In this document: positions 1 through 7,703 of the stretch, piece after piece
Numbering within the stretch: position 1 is the first letter of the stretch
How the letters are laid out: every line of letters begins with the position of its first letter
NCBI GenBank assembly: GCA_001897035.1
Contig: MKRS01000217.1
Span: forward strand, 1 to 13,684
Source of the DNA: Bacteroidales bacterium 45-6
GTDB taxonomy: Bacteria > Bacteroidota > Bacteroidia > Bacteroidales > Dysgonomonadaceae
Length of the DNA: 13,684 nucleotides
Direction of reading: 5' to 3'
The notes under the pieces: generated by a model
Databases searched by the model: none
Told to the model about the DNA's origin: nothing
What the model saw: the letters and a program-made list of their open reading frames with translations, nothing else
Program-made: the position numbers and the translations under genes

Positions 1-1070
1 CTGAAAATCAGCCTCGAAGACTGCGACGTAACGTGGATAAATCCGTTATTAACATTGTGCTTGATGGCATTTCCCAACAGGTTATTCACCAGCAGGTCGG
101 CCAGCATTGAATTCATATTTACCACAAAAGATTGTTGCAAGTCGCGAACTACCTCGATATTGCGATGCGCCAGCAATTCATCTAATTCGTCTAACCGTTC
201 CGCTACCAACGCGTTCAAATTGATGGGCTGCTTTTCGAAAAACTGGTTGTTTTCTATCTTAGAAAGCAACAGCAATGTCTGCCCCAGCTTCGACAACTGC
301 GAGGCTGCATCATAAGCCGTTTGTACTTGTTTTCTATGCTCTTCGGAAAGATTCAGGTCGATCAGTAACACTTCCAGCTTAGATTTCACCACAGCCAGTG
401 GCGTCTGCATTTCGTGCGACGCATTCTCTGAAAATTCTTTCAGATTAGCATAATCGTTAGTCATTTTCCGCATCATCTGATTCAGCACATTGTTCATCTG
501 GTCGAACTCATCAATCGTCGACGAAGACAGTCTATTCACCGCTTTTTGATCCACTTTGAAATCCTTCAATTCTTTCAACGTCCGATAAAAAGGATTCCAG
601 ATAGTAGCCGACAATTTACGGTTCAGGAAGTAAAGTGCCAGAATGATGAGTATAAAAGTTCCCAGCATAAACCAGAAAGCCACCCCCACAAAGTCGTCGG
701 CCTCCAGATGCGACAACACCAGCGTAACCTTGTACGTTCTCCCATTTACCCTGTCCGGAAAAACCAGTTTGCGGGCCGGTACCATGCTTTTTTCGCTCGC
801 GGCATAAATGGTGGTATCCGAAAATTGCTGTTCGACGTTTTGCCCGTTCGAAGGCTGTATGTCGATAGTTTGATCGGGAGAGTGAAAAGGAAGGGTAATT
901 TTATTCTGATGCAACGAAGACTGCACCGTTTCAGCCCGATTTGACAGTATTTCGTCGATATTAAAATCAATTACAGCCGTAAGGATAAAGTAGAGTCCGC
1001 ATCCCACAACCATAAATACAAGTAGGAGCAAGGCAATAAATCGTCGGTTTATTTTTGTTTGGAGTTTCAT
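1..1070 (-). CDS. Sensor histidine kinase, 3' end cut by window edge
   Basis: Membrane sensor kinase of a two-component system; it should autophosphorylate on histidine and pass the phosphate to the regulator encoded just upstream. Translating the minus strand from the ATG at 1070 gives 356 open codons to the window edge. Two hydrophobic segments lie near residues 11-32 and 128-148, enclosing a periplasmic region of about 95 residues, the presumed sensor, which I do not recognise. A short linker leads to the HisKA box ENASHEMQTPLAVVKSKLE, with the phospho-accepting histidine near residue 219. The N-box NNLLGNAIKHN follows near 329-339. The G-boxes of the ATPase domain lie beyond the edge. Its ATG overlaps the TGA of the response regulator (ATGA, 1067-1070), so the two are translationally coupled and surely partners. 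The signal sensed is unknown. Confidence 0.93.
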   Translation of the reverse strand, partial: MKLQTKINRRFIALLLLVFMVVGCGLYFILTAVIDFNIDEILSNRAETVQSSLHQNKITLPFHSPDQTIDIQPSNGQNVEQQFSDTTIYAASEKSMVPARKLVFPDRVNGRTYKVTLVLSHLEADDFVGVAFWFMLGTFILIILALYFLNRKLSATIWNPFYRTLKELKDFKVDQKAVNRLSSSTIDEFDQMNNVLNQMMRKMTNDYANLKEFSENASHEMQTPLAVVKSKLEVLLIDLNLSEEHRKQVQTAYDAASQLSKLGQTLLLLSKIENNQFFEKQPINLNALVAERLDELDELLAHRNIEVVRDLQQSFVVNMNSMLADLLVNNLLGNAIKHNVNNGFIHVTSQSSRLIF

Positions 1071-1750
1071 CCTCTATCCGTTTGAAACATATAACCGATG
1101 CCATATAAGTTTTTTAAATAATCGATGCTTGTTTTGTCGAGCAGCTTTCGCCGCAGGTTCTTGATTTGCGAGTAAACAAAATCGAAGGTATCGGCAGCAT
1201 CAGCAAGATCGCCCCATAGGTGTTCGGCAATTGATTCTTTGGTCAATACCCGGTTGGCATTTGCCACAAAAAAGGCCAGCAAATCAAACTCTTTTTTGGT
1301 AAGCACAATCGCTTCATCGTCACAGAAAACCTGCCGGGATTCAGGAAGTATTCTCAGCCGTTCAATATTGACTTCAATTTTACCGTCATACTTTACCCGC
1401 CTCAGAATCGATTTAACACGTGCATTCAGCTCTGCCAAATGAAACGGTTTGGCCAGATAATCGTCCGCTCCCAGTTCCAGGCCGGTAATCTTATCGTCTA
1501 ACGAATTCCGGGCCGAAATCACCAGCACACCGGTAGTCGGTGCTATCTTTTTGATTTCACGGATCAGTTGCAAACCATTTCCGTCAGGTAGTCCAATGTC
1601 CACAAGTACACAATCGTACTCGTAATCGTTTACCTTATTCAGGGCCATACCTAGCTGGGTTGCGTCCTCGCATTGGTAACCTACCTCTTCAAGAAAACTG
1701 ATAATAGTTCCCCTCAGGCCATCTTCATCCTCAACAATTAGTAGCTTCAT
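1067..1750 (-). CDS. OmpR/PhoB-family response regulator
   Basis: DNA-binding response regulator, 227 residues, the normal length for this family. The N-terminal receiver domain starts MKLLIVEDED with the acidic pair near residues 8-10. The phospho-acceptor is D51 in the stretch CVLVDIGLPDGNG, followed by S79 (VISA) and K101 (YLAKPF). A winged-helix Trans_reg_C domain covers about 127-225, with LTKKEFDLLAFF, LWG and a C-terminal GIGYMF. The frame is open upstream to an ATG at 1912, but that extension would precede the canonical first strand of the receiver domain with unrelated residues and run through a hairpin terminator, so I place the start at 1750. The gene precedes and overlaps the kinase gene. 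A -7-type promoter motif lies only a few bases ahead of the ATG. Target genes cannot be told from the window. Confidence 0.95.
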   Translation of the reverse strand: MKLLIVEDEDGLRGTIISFLEEVGYQCEDATQLGMALNKVNDYEYDCVLVDIGLPDGNGLQLIREIKKIAPTTGVLVISARNSLDDKITGLELGADDYLAKPFHLAELNARVKSILRRVKYDGKIEVNIERLRILPESRQVFCDDEAIVLTKKEFDLLAFFVANANRVLTKESIAEHLWGDLADAADTFDFVYSQIKNLRRKLLDKTSIDYLKNLYGIGYMFQTDRG

Positions 1751-1757
1751 TGAGATG

Positions 1758-1780
1758 CAAAGATAAGTCTCAATTTGAGA
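1758..1780 (-). promoter_or_regulatory. Putative promoter and palindrome before the response regulator
   Basis: On the minus strand, TATCTTTG (1765-1758) matches the Bacteroidota -7 consensus TAnnTTTG. Only seven bases separate it from the ATG at 1750, so the transcript would have almost no leader. Immediately upstream is a perfect palindrome, TCTCAA-T-TTGAGA (1768-1780), in the spacer position where a regulator could bind. A TTTG lies at 1792-1789, but its spacing to the -7 element (about 23 bases) is longer than usual. Promoter and operator roles are inferred. Confidence 0.45.
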
Positions 1781-1870
1781 GTAGGTAACAAATCTGAAGA
1801 AAATATGTCTAAAAGCAAGAAAAAGAGGAACTTCAATGAATGGTAAGTCCAATACCCGCGGATTAATAGC

Positions 1871-1905
1871 AAGAGGGGCTATCCTATTTTTGGACAACCC
1901 CTCTT
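1871..1905 (-). terminator. Putative intrinsic terminator after tkt-rpiB
   Basis: An inverted repeat, AAGAGGGG (1871-1878) and CCCCTCTT (1898-1905), can form an 8-bp GC-containing stem, and a short TCC/GGA pairing tightens the loop. It begins 30 bases past the rpiB stop and lies ahead of the response regulator promoter. The run of T after the stem is weak on the minus strand and better on the plus strand, so its efficiency is uncertain. Confidence 0.55.
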
Positions 1906-1934
1906 TCTTCATTATCGACGACTATTGAGCTAAA

Positions 1935-2402
1935 TCAACATTGCATGGGAATCTTTTCGATTCTCCTCTGATGACGCCCTCCTTCGAAAGCAGTGTTAAG
2001 AAACACCACTAAGATCCGGTGGGCTTCCTCGTTGGTGATGAACCGGCCAGGAAGGGCAATCATGTTGGCATCGTTGTGCTTGCGTGCCAAGGATGCAATT
2101 TCCTCGTTCCAGCATAATGCGGAACGAATTCCTTGGTGCTTGTTGGCAGTGATGTTGATACCATTTCCCGAACCACAGATAGATATGCCGGGATAGCACT
2201 CACCACTTTCAACAGCACTTGCTAATGGATGAGCTACATCGGCATAATCCATGCTGTCGGGCGAATAGGTGCCAAAATCCTTGTAAACAATGCCTTTTTC
2301 TTCAAAAAGCTTAATCAGTTAGCTTTTCACCTCAAATCCGGCATGGTCGGCACATATTCCGATAGGCTTTTCCGATTGGGAAAATAACAATTCTGATTCC
2401 AC
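1935..2402 (-). pseudogene. rpiB: Ribose-5-phosphate isomerase B with in-frame TAA at codon 28
   Basis: RpiB interconverts ribose 5-phosphate and ribulose 5-phosphate in the pentose phosphate pathway. In one frame the minus strand encodes PIGICADHAGFEVKS, then TAA (2321-2319), then LIKLFEEKG, KDFGTYS, MDYADVAHPLA, the active-site loop ISICGSGNGIN (cysteine near residue 76), ANKHQGIRSALC and GRFITNEEAH. Both sides of the stop align with RpiB without a frame change, and the combined length of about 155 codons suits the family (around 145-150). The upstream part has no ATG; GTG at 2402 is the likeliest start, 12 bases after the tkt stop. The first ATG after the stop (2252) would lose the ADHAGFE substrate-binding segment. 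The change looks like one substitution, perhaps from a Tyr codon, so this is either a recent nonsense mutation or a sequence error. Confidence 0.85.
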
Positions 2403-2414
2403 GGCTAACTTATT

Positions 2415-4436
2415 TTACTTTAAATAGTCTTTTACTTGCTTGTAAACATTGTCCGGTGTGAATCCTAGTTTTTCATCCAGTACTTTGTAAGGAGCAGAGA
2501 AACCAAATGATTCTAATCCCCAGATGCGTCCGCTATCTCCGACTAATCCAAGCAGATTTACCGGAAGACCAGCCGTCAAACCAAATTTCTTGGCGCTAAC
2601 AGGAAGCACTTCTTCTTGGTATTCTTTGGGTTGGCTTCTGAACAAACCTTCCGAAGGCACAGAAACGATACGAGTCTTGATGCCATCGGCAGCCAATAGC
2701 TTGGCACCGTCCACCAAAGTGGAAACTTCAGAACCGGAAGCCAACAAAATCACATCGTAGCCTGCATCCTCTGCCACCACGTATGCACCCTTAGCTGCTT
2801 TCAAAGCATCGGCGTATCCGTTCTGAGGAAGGTCGTTGATGTTTTGACGGGAAAGCACCAAAGCGGTAGGCGTGTGGGTATTTTCGATGGCCAATTTCCA
2901 GGCAACTGTCGTTTCGTGCACATCTGCCGGACGAAGCACCAATGTGGAATTGTGTCCTTTGTGGTTTTTCAATTTTTCCATCAGGCGGATTTGAGCTTCT
3001 TGCTCCACAGGCTCGTGAGTTGGCCCGTCTTCCCCTACACGGAATGCATCGTGAGTCCAGATGAACTTCACAGGAAGCTCCATCAAGGCTGCCATACGGA
3101 CAGCAGGTTTCATGTAGTCCGAGAATACGAAGAAGGTAGCGCAAGCGGCAATCACCCCACCGTGCAGAGCAATACCATTTGCCAAACAAGCCATGGTCAA
3201 TTCGGCAACACCGGCTTGAAGGAATGAACCGGAGAAATCGCCTTTCTTAAGGCTGGTGGTATATTTGAGGAATCCGTCCGTCTTGTCCGAATTAGACAGG
3301 TCGGCAGAAGATACGATCATGTTTTCCACATTCTTTGCCAGTTCGCCCAACACAGTTGCCGAAGCGGCACGTGTGGCAGCGTTCGCCTTTTGTTGGATGC
3401 CTTCCCAATTGATTGCGGGAACTTCTCCTGCAAACCATTTTTTATATTTGGCGGCCAATTCAGGATTTTCCTTTTCCCAAGCTGCCTTTTCGGCATATTT
3501 TTTAGCGGCAATTTCTTTCAATTCCTTGGCACGGTCGGCATACAATTCCACTGCTTCGGGGAAAATCACAAACGGATTTTCGGGATTTCCGCCCAAGTTT
3601 GCAATCGATTTTGCGAAGCTTGCACCCGCTTCACCCAATGGCATACCGTGAGTGGCCGTGTTGTTTTCGAAGCTTGAGCCATCCTCTTTTCTCGCCCCTT
3701 TTCCCATGATGGTGTGGCCGATAATCAGCGTTGGTTTTTCTTTTTCAGCTTTAGCTTCGGTCAAAGCCTTGCGGATTTCTGTCACATCATTTCCATTGAT
3801 TGTGATGACCTTCCAACCCCAAGCCTTGTATTTTGCTTCTACGTCTTCGTCCGTCACTTCCGAGGTCTTTGTAGAAAGCTGGATGCCGTTCGAATCGTAA
3901 AACATGATTAGGTTGTCCAATCCCAAGTGACCGGCAATGCGTCCAGCACCTTGAGAAATTTCTTCTTGAACACCACCGTCAGAAATGTAGGTGTAGATGG
4001 TTTGGTTCATCAGATCGCCAAAACGGGCTTTCAAAAATTTGGCGGCAATGGCAGCCCCCACGGCAAAAGTGTGTCCTTGGCCAAGCGGACCGGATGTGTT
4101 CTCCACACCTCTGAGGATGTCCACTTCGGGGTGGCCCGGAGTAACGCTTTCCCATTGACGAAATTGCTTCAAGTCCTCCAAGGAATATTTTCCGGTCAGA
4201 GCAAGCACCGAATAAAGCATCGGCGACATGTGTCCCGGGTCTTGAAAATAGCGGTCGCGTCCTTCCCATGCGGGGTTTTCGGGATCGTATTCTAAAAATT
4301 CGGAGAATAATACGTTGATAAAATCTGCTCCACCCATTGCACCGCCTGGGTGACCTGATTTTGCTTTTTCAACCATAGCAGCCGAAAGGATTCGAATGTT
4401 GTCGGCAGCCTTATTCAAAGTTTCAATAGTTTTCAT
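2415..4436 (-). CDS. tkt: Transketolase
   Basis: Thiamine diphosphate enzyme moving two-carbon ketol units between sugar phosphates in the cytosol (non-oxidative pentose phosphate pathway). The 673 residues match full-length transketolase. The N-terminal TPP domain shows SGHPGGAMGGAD (H29), SGPLGQGH (115-122), and a diphosphate-binding motif reading SDGG (152-155) with N183, where many homologues have GDG. The pyrimidine-binding domain shows GVAELTM with the catalytic glutamate E412, then THDAFRVGEDGPTHEPVEQ (461-479), the second transketolase signature. The C-terminal domain ends with LGLVGDSGRIWG, ESFG and KLGFTP. The ATG at 4436 opens directly on the conserved N-terminus. rpiB follows 12 bases downstream in the same frame, a pairing that fits one pathway. 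A -7-type promoter motif lies 49 bases upstream. Confidence 0.97.
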   Translation of the reverse strand: MKTIETLNKAADNIRILSAAMVEKAKSGHPGGAMGGADFINVLFSEFLEYDPENPAWEGRDRYFQDPGHMSPMLYSVLALTGKYSLEDLKQFRQWESVTPGHPEVDILRGVENTSGPLGQGHTFAVGAAIAAKFLKARFGDLMNQTIYTYISDGGVQEEISQGAGRIAGHLGLDNLIMFYDSNGIQLSTKTSEVTDEDVEAKYKAWGWKVITINGNDVTEIRKALTEAKAEKEKPTLIIGHTIMGKGARKEDGSSFENNTATHGMPLGEAGASFAKSIANLGGNPENPFVIFPEAVELYADRAKELKEIAAKKYAEKAAWEKENPELAAKYKKWFAGEVPAINWEGIQQKANAATRAASATVLGELAKNVENMIVSSADLSNSDKTDGFLKYTTSLKKGDFSGSFLQAGVAELTMACLANGIALHGGVIAACATFFVFSDYMKPAVRMAALMELPVKFIWTHDAFRVGEDGPTHEPVEQEAQIRLMEKLKNHKGHNSTLVLRPADVHETTVAWKLAIENTHTPTALVLSRQNINDLPQNGYADALKAAKGAYVVAEDAGYDVILLASGSEVSTLVDGAKLLAADGIKTRIVSVPSEGLFRSQPKEYQEEVLPVSAKKFGLTAGLPVNLLGLVGDSGRIWGLESFGFSAPYKVLDEKLGFTPDNVYKQVKDYLK

Positions 4437-4484
4437 ACAAAGCTTAAAAATTGATTTAATATTTTGATATCACTAATTTTTCAA

Positions 4485-4492
4485 CAAAGGTA
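4485..4492 (-). promoter_or_regulatory. Putative -7 promoter element for tkt
   Basis: The minus strand reads TACCTTTG, an exact fit to TAnnTTTG, about 49 bases ahead of the tkt ATG, implying a leader near 40 bases. No clear TTTG is visible at the usual -33 spacing. A second match, TATTTTTG at 4619-4612, has a TTG 20 bases upstream and could be an additional start, but that stretch is so AT-rich that chance matches are likely. Confidence 0.45.
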
Positions 4493-4878
4493 GTTTATTA
4501 AACAACAAATGGGGGATTGTGTTGATTGCGGAAGCAACATTTTGCGACAAATGAAGATCATTGTTTTTCATCTAAATTCAGGTTTTCCTCCCATGTTATT
4601 TTATTGACAAACAAAAATATAAAATCATTCGAAATCAAACAAGTGTTAGATGCACATTTATTTGCTTTTTCATTGAAATAAATTGACAAAAAAGGTGTTA
4701 TATATCCTCTTATTGTAAAATTTACAAGAAATATTTCAAATAAATCAGTCTCCGATGCGCTTCAAACGCCCTTATATACCTTATAATTATTGATTTAAAA
4801 TGCAGTTAGCAAGCGTCTGGCATTTTGTATTTTATAAAATGGACGGTAAATTGGAATTTGAGAAGGCTTAAAATCATT

Positions 4879-4901
4879 AAAAAAACTAAATATCTTTAGC
4901 T
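4879..4901 (-). terminator. Weak putative terminator after the PAP2-like gene
   Basis: On the minus strand AGCTAAA-GATA-TTTAGTT can form a 7-bp stem with one G-T pair and a four-base loop, ending in a run of T (T7 over 4885-4879). It starts about 40 bases after the PAP2-like stop codon. The stem is AT-rich and thus weak; the T run is the main support. Confidence 0.4.
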
Positions 4902-4939
4902 TGTTGCCAAGTGCCGGGCTGCCCTGTTCCAATCGGCCA

Positions 4940-5524
4940 TCACAAGATGGATTCCTCAAAATACAACATGACGATACTCACCAAAGTACCAAGAAGAAAA
5001 CCTAAAACTACTTCCTTGACAGTGTGTCTGCCCAAGGTGATACGCGACCAGATGAGTAAAACCGTGAAAAGCAAAATACCGACCGCCAGATTGACATTCA
5101 CGTCGTAGGCCAGAGCCGCTAAAAACACGTTCAAGGAGACATGCAGGGAGCATTTCACAAAGAAATTCACGGCCATGGAAGCAACCAGCAGAATCAAGGC
5201 GAACACAACATTCAAGCAGATAGCCCGGGACTGATCGGTGAAATAAAGAACAGCGGCCACAACAGCCAGCAGCGGAATGGCAAAGGCATAGAGCGACTTT
5301 CGCTGGATCCTATCGGAGACATCGAAGTTGGAATAGCTGCCGTTTCTCGACTTAATAAACAGCCTGATGGTGACAGGAATGAAAAAGCAACCGATGACTA
5401 AGAAAGAGACCAGCATAGCCGTCCATTTATCTTCTCTCGAAAACATTACTACCAACACAAACAACGGGATGGTGAGCAGGGGATGCCCTACCACGGACAC
5501 AAGTTGAGCAATTTTTTTTTTCAT
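4940..5524 (-). CDS. PAP2-like integral membrane protein
   Basis: Small polytopic membrane protein (194 residues, about five or six hydrophobic segments) related to type 2 phosphatidic acid phosphatases. The clearest match is the third PAP2 motif, SRITLGRHTVKE (SRxxxxxHxxx followed by Glu where Asp is canonical), flanked by a hydrophobic segment ending FLLG. The second motif is represented only by CSLHVSL instead of PSGH, and the first may be DRIQRKSL instead of KxxxxxxRP. The fold is therefore well supported but the phosphatase activity and lipid or pyrophosphate substrate are not. I use the ATG at 5524 (MKKKIAQL); an in-frame GTG at 5533 adds only three residues. It is the last gene of the group with rmuC, 38 bases downstream of it. 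Confidence 0.82.
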   Translation of the reverse strand: MKKKIAQLVSVVGHPLLTIPLFVLVVMFSREDKWTAMLVSFLVIGCFFIPVTIRLFIKSRNGSYSNFDVSDRIQRKSLYAFAIPLLAVVAAVLYFTDQSRAICLNVVFALILLVASMAVNFFVKCSLHVSLNVFLAALAYDVNVNLAVGILLFTVLLIWSRITLGRHTVKEVVLGFLLGTLVSIVMLYFEESIL

Positions 5525-5562
5525 GGCAATCACTGGTTTCTATTTCTAAAACGGCTAAGCTT

Positions 5563-6813
5563 TCACTCTTCACCTTCTTCCTCTACTGACGAAGCCTCGC
5601 CAAGCAGCGTGGCCGCTTCTTCCGCAGGCAATTCTTGCACGGCGCGCAACCTCCGTTCGATGGCGCGCGTACGGACACCTGCACGATCGATCACGTTGGT
5701 GGCTTCTTCCAATTTCTTTTTGGTTTTGTCGAGAATGGCGCCGAAATTTCCAAATTCGGTTTTCACCGCACCCAGAATTTGCCACACCTCGCTGGAACGT
5801 TTTTCAATAGCCAAGGTCTTGAATCCCATCTGCAGGCTGCTCAAAAATGCGACCAAATTGGCAGGGCCTACCACCGAAATCTTGTATTCCCGTTGCAAGC
5901 ATTCAAACAGGCCTGTGCGGCGAAGAATTTCCGCATAAAGCCCTTCCGTGGGGACAAACATAATCGCAAAATCGGTTGTGAAGGGTGGATTGATGTATTT
6001 GTCACGGATGTCCTTGGCGTTTTTCTTCACCGAATTTTCAAACTGACGGAATACCGCTTCCATCTCTTTCGGGGAAAAGTTACCGGCATATTCGTAAGCA
6101 TCGAGCAGACGTTGGTAATCTTCGTTGGGAAATTTGGAGTCAATCGGTAGCAGGACAGGCCTGTCATCGTCGCCCTTGCCGGGCAATTTCACGGCAAACT
6201 CCACCCTCTCGGCACTACCTTCCCGGCAAACAGCGTTCAGCAGGTATTGTTCTGGCGAAAGGATTTGTTCCAATATCGTTCCAAGCTGAATTTCTCCCAA
6301 GTTTCCACGGGTTTTCACATTCGTCAGCACCTTTTTCAAATCGCCCACTCCTAAGGCCAAATTCTGCATTTCGCCCAATCCCTTGTGGACTTGCTCTAAA
6401 CGTTCGCTAATCACCTTGAAAGACTCGTTGAATCGTTTTTCAAGGCCTTCCTGCAACTTTTCGTCCACCGTTTTACGCATCTCTTCGAGCTTACGATCAT
6501 TGCCTTCCTGCAATTGGGCAAGCCTTTTCTCCACGGTCTCGCGTATTTCTTTTAGGTGATTGCCCGTTTCCATGCGATTATCTAAAAAGGTATGCGACAA
6601 TTCCTCCCGATTCTCCTTAAAAGAGCGCTGATTTTCCACTCTGGTTCGGGCTGATTCTTCCCGAAGCAAAACCTCCAGTTTGGACACATAGGCTTCCAAT
6701 TTGATGAGCTTTTCTTTCAGGAACTCTTTTTCACTATTTGCATGCATCTTGAAAGCTATCCAAGCATTCAGGACAAGCAATAGAATTAGAAGGACAATAA
6801 CAACCATCTGCAT
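5563..6813 (-). CDS. rmuC: DNA recombination protein RmuC
   Basis: RmuC-family protein, known from Escherichia coli genetics to limit recombination at inverted repeats; its biochemical role is not settled, and a nuclease-like core has been proposed. The ATG at 6813 gives 416 residues: an N-terminal membrane anchor (about 3-20), a long charged coiled coil (about 28-150), then the conserved RmuC domain with TRGNLGEIQLGTILEQ (near 168-183), LPIDSKFPNEDYQRL (near 222-236), YINPPFTTDFAIMFVPTEGL, and VVGPANLVAFLSSLQMGF. The C-terminus ends in an acidic tail rich in Glu. An in-frame TTG at 6819 would add two residues; ATG is preferred. The gene begins 21 bases after the phosphopantetheinyl transferase stop, so the two are probably cotranscribed. 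Confidence 0.96.
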   Translation of the reverse strand: MQMVVIVLLILLLVLNAWIAFKMHANSEKEFLKEKLIKLEAYVSKLEVLLREESARTRVENQRSFKENREELSHTFLDNRMETGNHLKEIRETVEKRLAQLQEGNDRKLEEMRKTVDEKLQEGLEKRFNESFKVISERLEQVHKGLGEMQNLALGVGDLKKVLTNVKTRGNLGEIQLGTILEQILSPEQYLLNAVCREGSAERVEFAVKLPGKGDDDRPVLLPIDSKFPNEDYQRLLDAYEYAGNFSPKEMEAVFRQFENSVKKNAKDIRDKYINPPFTTDFAIMFVPTEGLYAEILRRTGLFECLQREYKISVVGPANLVAFLSSLQMGFKTLAIEKRSSEVWQILGAVKTEFGNFGAILDKTKKKLEEATNVIDRAGVRTRAIERRLRAVQELPAEEAATLLGEASSVEEEGEE

Positions 6814-6834
6814 TTTCAATAGATTATTTATGGA

Positions 6835-7449
6835 TTAACCAACCACCACCAAGACAAAATGATCCTCTACTTCGTAATAAGCCTTAGTCGCCATTTTCCA
6901 CTCAGTTTTCGTTTCATACACTTCAAAAAAACCTTTATCCACAGGTGAGAATGGTTTCACATGAAGATGCGTGGTGAACATCACCTCTTCCCTATCAATC
7001 CATTTAAACATAGCTTCTTTGGCCGACCAATGGAGCATCAGGTGAGTTATTTCTAAACCCGGGTTGATAAATTCATCATTTGCAACAAAACGGCTCTTCA
7101 AATTCATAACCCTGGTGTCTATACTTTGAATATCAATTCCAACTTCTGATCCGGAAAGGGCAATAGACACAAAACCAGCCGTGTGAGAAATACTGACATG
7201 TGATTTATCGCCAATTAATTGGGGCTTTCCCGATGGTAGATACATCAATTGAGAATAATCCAACCCAAATTCACGCATCAAACAATATGTGGCTAATTTT
7301 TCAATTTTCCGTTTCTCCGAACGTAAATTTTGAATCTCGGCAACAAGCGCGGCTCCTGGATTTAACAAACTCAGTAAATCGTCCATTGATTCGGATATTT
7401 TCCAAATCCCGACAGTTTTTTTTTCTACTTCGAATCGTTTATAGAGCAT
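6835..7449 (-). CDS. 4'-phosphopantetheinyl transferase superfamily protein (Sfp-like)
   Basis: Enzyme family that moves the phosphopantetheine arm of coenzyme A onto a serine of acyl or peptidyl carrier proteins. The 204 residues fit the Sfp/HetI-type pseudo-dimeric class rather than the shorter AcpS class. Diagnostic motifs are GKPQL (74-78), SISHT (86-90), VGIDIQ (103-108, Mg-binding D106 with Gln at the usual acidic position 108), and WSAKEAMFKW (141-150) with K144, E145 and K149. No polyketide, peptide synthetase or carrier protein gene lies in the window, so the target carrier is unknown; it may be the housekeeping acyl carrier protein. It is the first gene of the run ending with the PAP2-like gene, and a -7-type motif lies about 55 bases upstream. 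Confidence 0.92.
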   Translation of the reverse strand: MLYKRFEVEKKTVGIWKISESMDDLLSLLNPGAALVAEIQNLRSEKRKIEKLATYCLMREFGLDYSQLMYLPSGKPQLIGDKSHVSISHTAGFVSIALSGSEVGIDIQSIDTRVMNLKSRFVANDEFINPGLEITHLMLHWSAKEAMFKWIDREEVMFTTHLHVKPFSPVDKGFFEVYETKTEWKMATKAYYEVEDHFVLVVVG

Positions 7450-7503
7450 AAGATGGATGTTGACACTGATTCATGAAGCCTTACATTATAAAATTATATC
7501 CTG

Positions 7504-7511
7504 CAAAGATA
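7504..7511 (-). promoter_or_regulatory. Putative -7 promoter element for the phosphopantetheinyl transferase operon
   Basis: The minus strand reads TATCTTTG, the same octamer found before the response regulator and a match to TAnnTTTG. It lies 55 bases ahead of the ATG at 7449. No matching TTTG is seen at the -33 position, and the surroundings are AT-rich. Confidence 0.45.
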
Positions 7512-7620
7512 ATTTAATTGTCTATTGTATTCACTGTTTTTCCAAGCCCAAAAGTAAGCCATAACAAATACTCTTTCCATAGTAAAAATCCGAATGTAAA
7601 AGAATCCTCCTAAAAACGCA

Positions 7621-7660
7621 AAAAAACCTACAAACCAGCGTTTTGGTTTATAGGTTTTTT
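7621..7660 (-). terminator. Strong intrinsic terminator after the secreted coiled-coil gene
   Basis: Arms 7621-7637 and 7644-7660 pair over 17 positions with one mismatch around a six-base loop. The core is AACCTA/TAGGTT plus AAACCA/TGGTTT, flanked by six A and six T, giving U-runs in either direction. It lies 43 bases past the stop of the gene at 7704, so it mainly ends that transcript, and it isolates the downstream phosphopantetheinyl transferase operon. Confidence 0.85.
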
Positions 7661-7703
7661 ATGTAGTCACTCAGGCTTGCGGGTTAGCGAAGAAAGCCCT
7701 CTC

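Larger units (their letters stand above)
4437..4939. other. AT-rich intergenic region between PAP2-like gene and tkt
   Basis: About 500 bases without a credible coding frame on either strand. The right end holds a weak terminator-like hairpin serving the PAP2-like gene, and the left end holds the tkt promoter motif. In between the sequence is strongly AT-rich with scattered short A and T runs. I see no tRNA, no recognisable riboswitch and no sizeable repeat. Confidence 0.7.

Noticed and set aside
152..700. Possible mobile element or CRISPR-like repeats anywhere in the window
   Set aside because: No transposase, integrase, terminal inverted repeats, target duplications or regularly spaced repeats were seen in the left-edge kinase region or elsewhere.
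55..944. Plus-strand open frames opposite the left-edge kinase
   Set aside because: The minus strand encodes a continuous histidine kinase with H-box and N-box over the whole stretch, which explains the sequence fully.
1751..1912. In-frame N-terminal extension of the response regulator to an ATG at 1912
   Set aside because: The extension precedes the canonical MKLLIVED receiver start, has no family resemblance, and crosses the hairpin terminator and the -7 promoter motif.
1935..2252. A shorter intact rpiB starting at the internal ATG at 2252
   Set aside because: It would lack the ADHAGFE and GTYS segments needed for substrate binding, while the same frame upstream of the stop encodes exactly those residues.
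2524..4295. Several plus-strand open frames of 65 to 131 codons
   Set aside because: All are antisense to tkt and carry no recognisable motif.
4437..4939. Possible small RNA or riboswitch in the large gap before tkt
   Set aside because: Beyond a promoter motif and a weak terminator hairpin I see no stable paired structure or known riboswitch core; the AT-rich sequence alone is not evidence.
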